Below, piece by piece: positions 34,812 to 35,684 of a stretch of DNA of 35,684 nucleotides. A model generated the notes under the pieces. It ran no database searches. It saw only the letters and a program-made list of their open reading frames with translations, and was not told the origin of the DNA. The stretch lies in the NCBI GenBank assembly GCA_008933635.1, contig WBUQ01000034.1:1-35684 (forward strand), given 5' to 3'. The first letter of the stretch is position 1, and the number at the start of each line of letters is the position of its first letter. This DNA comes from Desulfobulbaceae bacterium (GTDB lineage: Bacteria; Desulfobacterota; Desulfobulbia; Desulfobulbales; Desulfocapsaceae). The position numbers were made by a program, and so were the translations under genes.

Positions 34812-34885
34812 CATGACAACGCGCCTCTCCGCAGTATTCAGTATATATTTCAATAATTCAGCTACATAGATCATTGTTGGCAAAC

Positions 34886-34901
34886 TGGCATCCTCTTTGC
34901 C
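34886..34901 (+). promoter_or_regulatory. Sigma-54 (-24/-12) promoter upstream of the helical protein/pntA genes
   Basis: TGGCATCCTCTTTGCC matches TGGCA-N6-TTGC with the exact GG-to-GC spacing of RpoN promoters. The start would be near 34912, giving a leader of about 150 nt with no obvious gene. Two palindromes lie at normal enhancer distance upstream. Confidence 0.82.
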
Positions 34902-35061
34902 TTAGTCAACCGCAAGTCAACACCTGCGGGACCGGGGCACGGAGGCCATGGGCGGAACATGCCCCGCCCCATGGCCCTGCCGGACGTGGCCGGGCCTTTC
35001 CGGCTGCACGATCACGGACAACGGCCTGCTGGAATCAATCCGCCATGCGAAGGAGAAAACA

Positions 35062-35502
35062 ATGCAACCTGACCCATTTGGAAATCTGCAAGACTGGGGG
35101 CACGCGATGGAACTGCTGACCACGTTGTCGGACAACGGGAAGCTGAATGAATGTCAGCCCGGCCTGGCCCGGATCCTGGCCTTCCAGGGAAACTGGAGGA
35201 TTCGCGAGGAAACGCTGAAACGGATGAGATACATCCAGAATCCAAGCAACGACCTGATCCGGCAGGTCATCAACATCATTGCCGACGCCAATCTCTACTA
35301 CGAGATGCGGATCATCGCCTGTCAGGCGATCGAAGAGCTCCTCAACAGAAACCACCACCCGTACTACGCCTCGATGCAGACCGTGCTGCTGCAGACCCTG
35401 TCAGCCCAGATGTCCGTTCCCCAGCCGCCGATCTTCCAGCAGGCCCTGGAGAGCCTCCATTCCCTGGCGTGCGCCAAGTTCTGCGTGGCGTCCAACCAGT
35501 AA
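35062..35502 (+). CDS. Small helical (HEAT-like) protein of unknown function
   Basis: A 146-residue soluble, mostly alpha-helical protein. Segments such as GLARILAFQGNWRIREETLKRM, NDLIRQVINIIADANLYYEMRIIACQAIEELL and QQALESLHSLACAKF look like repeated helix pairs of the HEAT type, but I do not recognise a named family. It has no catalytic motif, signal peptide or membrane segment. AGGAGA lies 5 nt before ATG 35062, which is preferred over an in-frame start at 34948 with a Cys/Pro-rich, unlikely N-terminus. It is the first gene behind the sigma-54 promoter and is followed 87 bp later by the transhydrogenase gene. A role as protein-binding partner or regulator of that enzyme is a guess. Confidence 0.75.
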   Translation: MQPDPFGNLQDWGHAMELLTTLSDNGKLNECQPGLARILAFQGNWRIREETLKRMRYIQNPSNDLIRQVINIIADANLYYEMRIIACQAIEELLNRNHHPYYASMQTVLLQTLSAQMSVPQPPIFQQALESLHSLACAKFCVASNQ

Positions 35503-35589
35503 ACGGCGGCGTCGCCGTTCAGCAGCAAGGAGAGAGCCAGGGGCGGGTTTTCCCGTTCATCGATCCCATCTTCAATCAACGAGGCAGTC

Positions 35590-35684
35590 ATGCTGATTTT
35601 CATTCCAAAGGAAATTCTCGCAGGGGAGAAGCGGGTCGCCGCCACTCCCGAAACCGTAAAGAAATATCTCGACCTTGGTTGCAC
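35590..35684 (+). CDS. pntA: NAD(P) transhydrogenase subunit alpha, N-terminal part (partial, runs off window end)
   Basis: Thirty-one codons are visible, starting MLIFIPKEILAGEKRVAATP and continuing ETVKKYLDLGC. This is the start of the alanine dehydrogenase/PntA N-terminal domain; the form EKRVAATPETV fits the transhydrogenase alpha subunit better than alanine dehydrogenase. PntA binds NAD(H) and works with PntB to exchange hydride between NADH and NADP using the proton gradient. GAGG lies 6 nt before ATG 35590. It is second in the presumed sigma-54-controlled operon. Confidence 0.8.
   Translation, partial: MLIFIPKEILAGEKRVAATPETVKKYLDLGC

Overview
The window looks like chromosomal DNA of a Gram-negative, largely anaerobic, GC-rich bacterium, most likely a deltaproteobacterium of the Desulfuromonadales/Geobacter type. 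This is inferred from two sigma-54 enhancer-binding regulators with matching -24/-12 promoters, NO-detoxifying flavodiiron and ferredoxin genes, an NrfD-type quinol protein, a DUF1566 protein and apparent selenocysteine use. No rRNA, tRNA or CRISPR array is visible.

Positions 1-2337 (minus strand) hold the most unusual locus: an ArsR-family regulator, a small unknown protein and a rhodanese-DsbD fusion. The small protein is interrupted by one in-frame UGA. The fusion is interrupted by two UGAs five codons apart, at the catalytic Cys position of the rhodanese loop and at the sixth residue of that loop. Each UGA is followed at the right distance by a hairpin fitting the bacterial SECIS pattern. 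I read this as an operon for two selenoproteins, one carrying a U-x4-U active site coupled to a membrane thiol/disulfide transporter. A nitroreductase and an SDR diverge from it across an AT-rich operator.

Positions 3951-6897 hold katG with a strong terminator and a Fur/PerR-type regulator. Positions 7668-13236 carry a ClsB-type phospholipid synthase, an orphan protein with a duplicated domain, a cytochrome b561 and a P-type cation ATPase; part of this stretch has lower GC.

Positions 13796-18905 form a plus-strand operon: GH1 glycosidase, SbmA/YddA-like ABC protein with a ruined ATPase site, GH5 exo-beta-1,3-glucanase-like enzyme and an EEP-family hydrolase. Convergent to it (18938-22224) is a three-gene set in dltA-dltB-dltC order: amino-acid adenylation enzyme, MBOAT acyltransferase and carrier protein. 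Together they suggest remodelling and aminoacylation of an envelope glycan. An IS4-type transposase remnant and a DUF1566 protein follow.

Positions 23967-28811 contain an orphan NrfD-like protein, a LOG-family protein and an AlgJ/AlgI-like O-acetylation pair. Positions 29078-32841 are a nitric-oxide module: norR, a divergent sigma-54 promoter, cupin, ferredoxin and a NorV-like flavodiiron protein without its rubredoxin domain. Directly behind is a second PAS-type sigma-54 activator (32883-34709), followed by two near-identical palindromes, another sigma-54 promoter, a small helical protein and the start of pntA (NAD(P) transhydrogenase alpha), which runs off the window.
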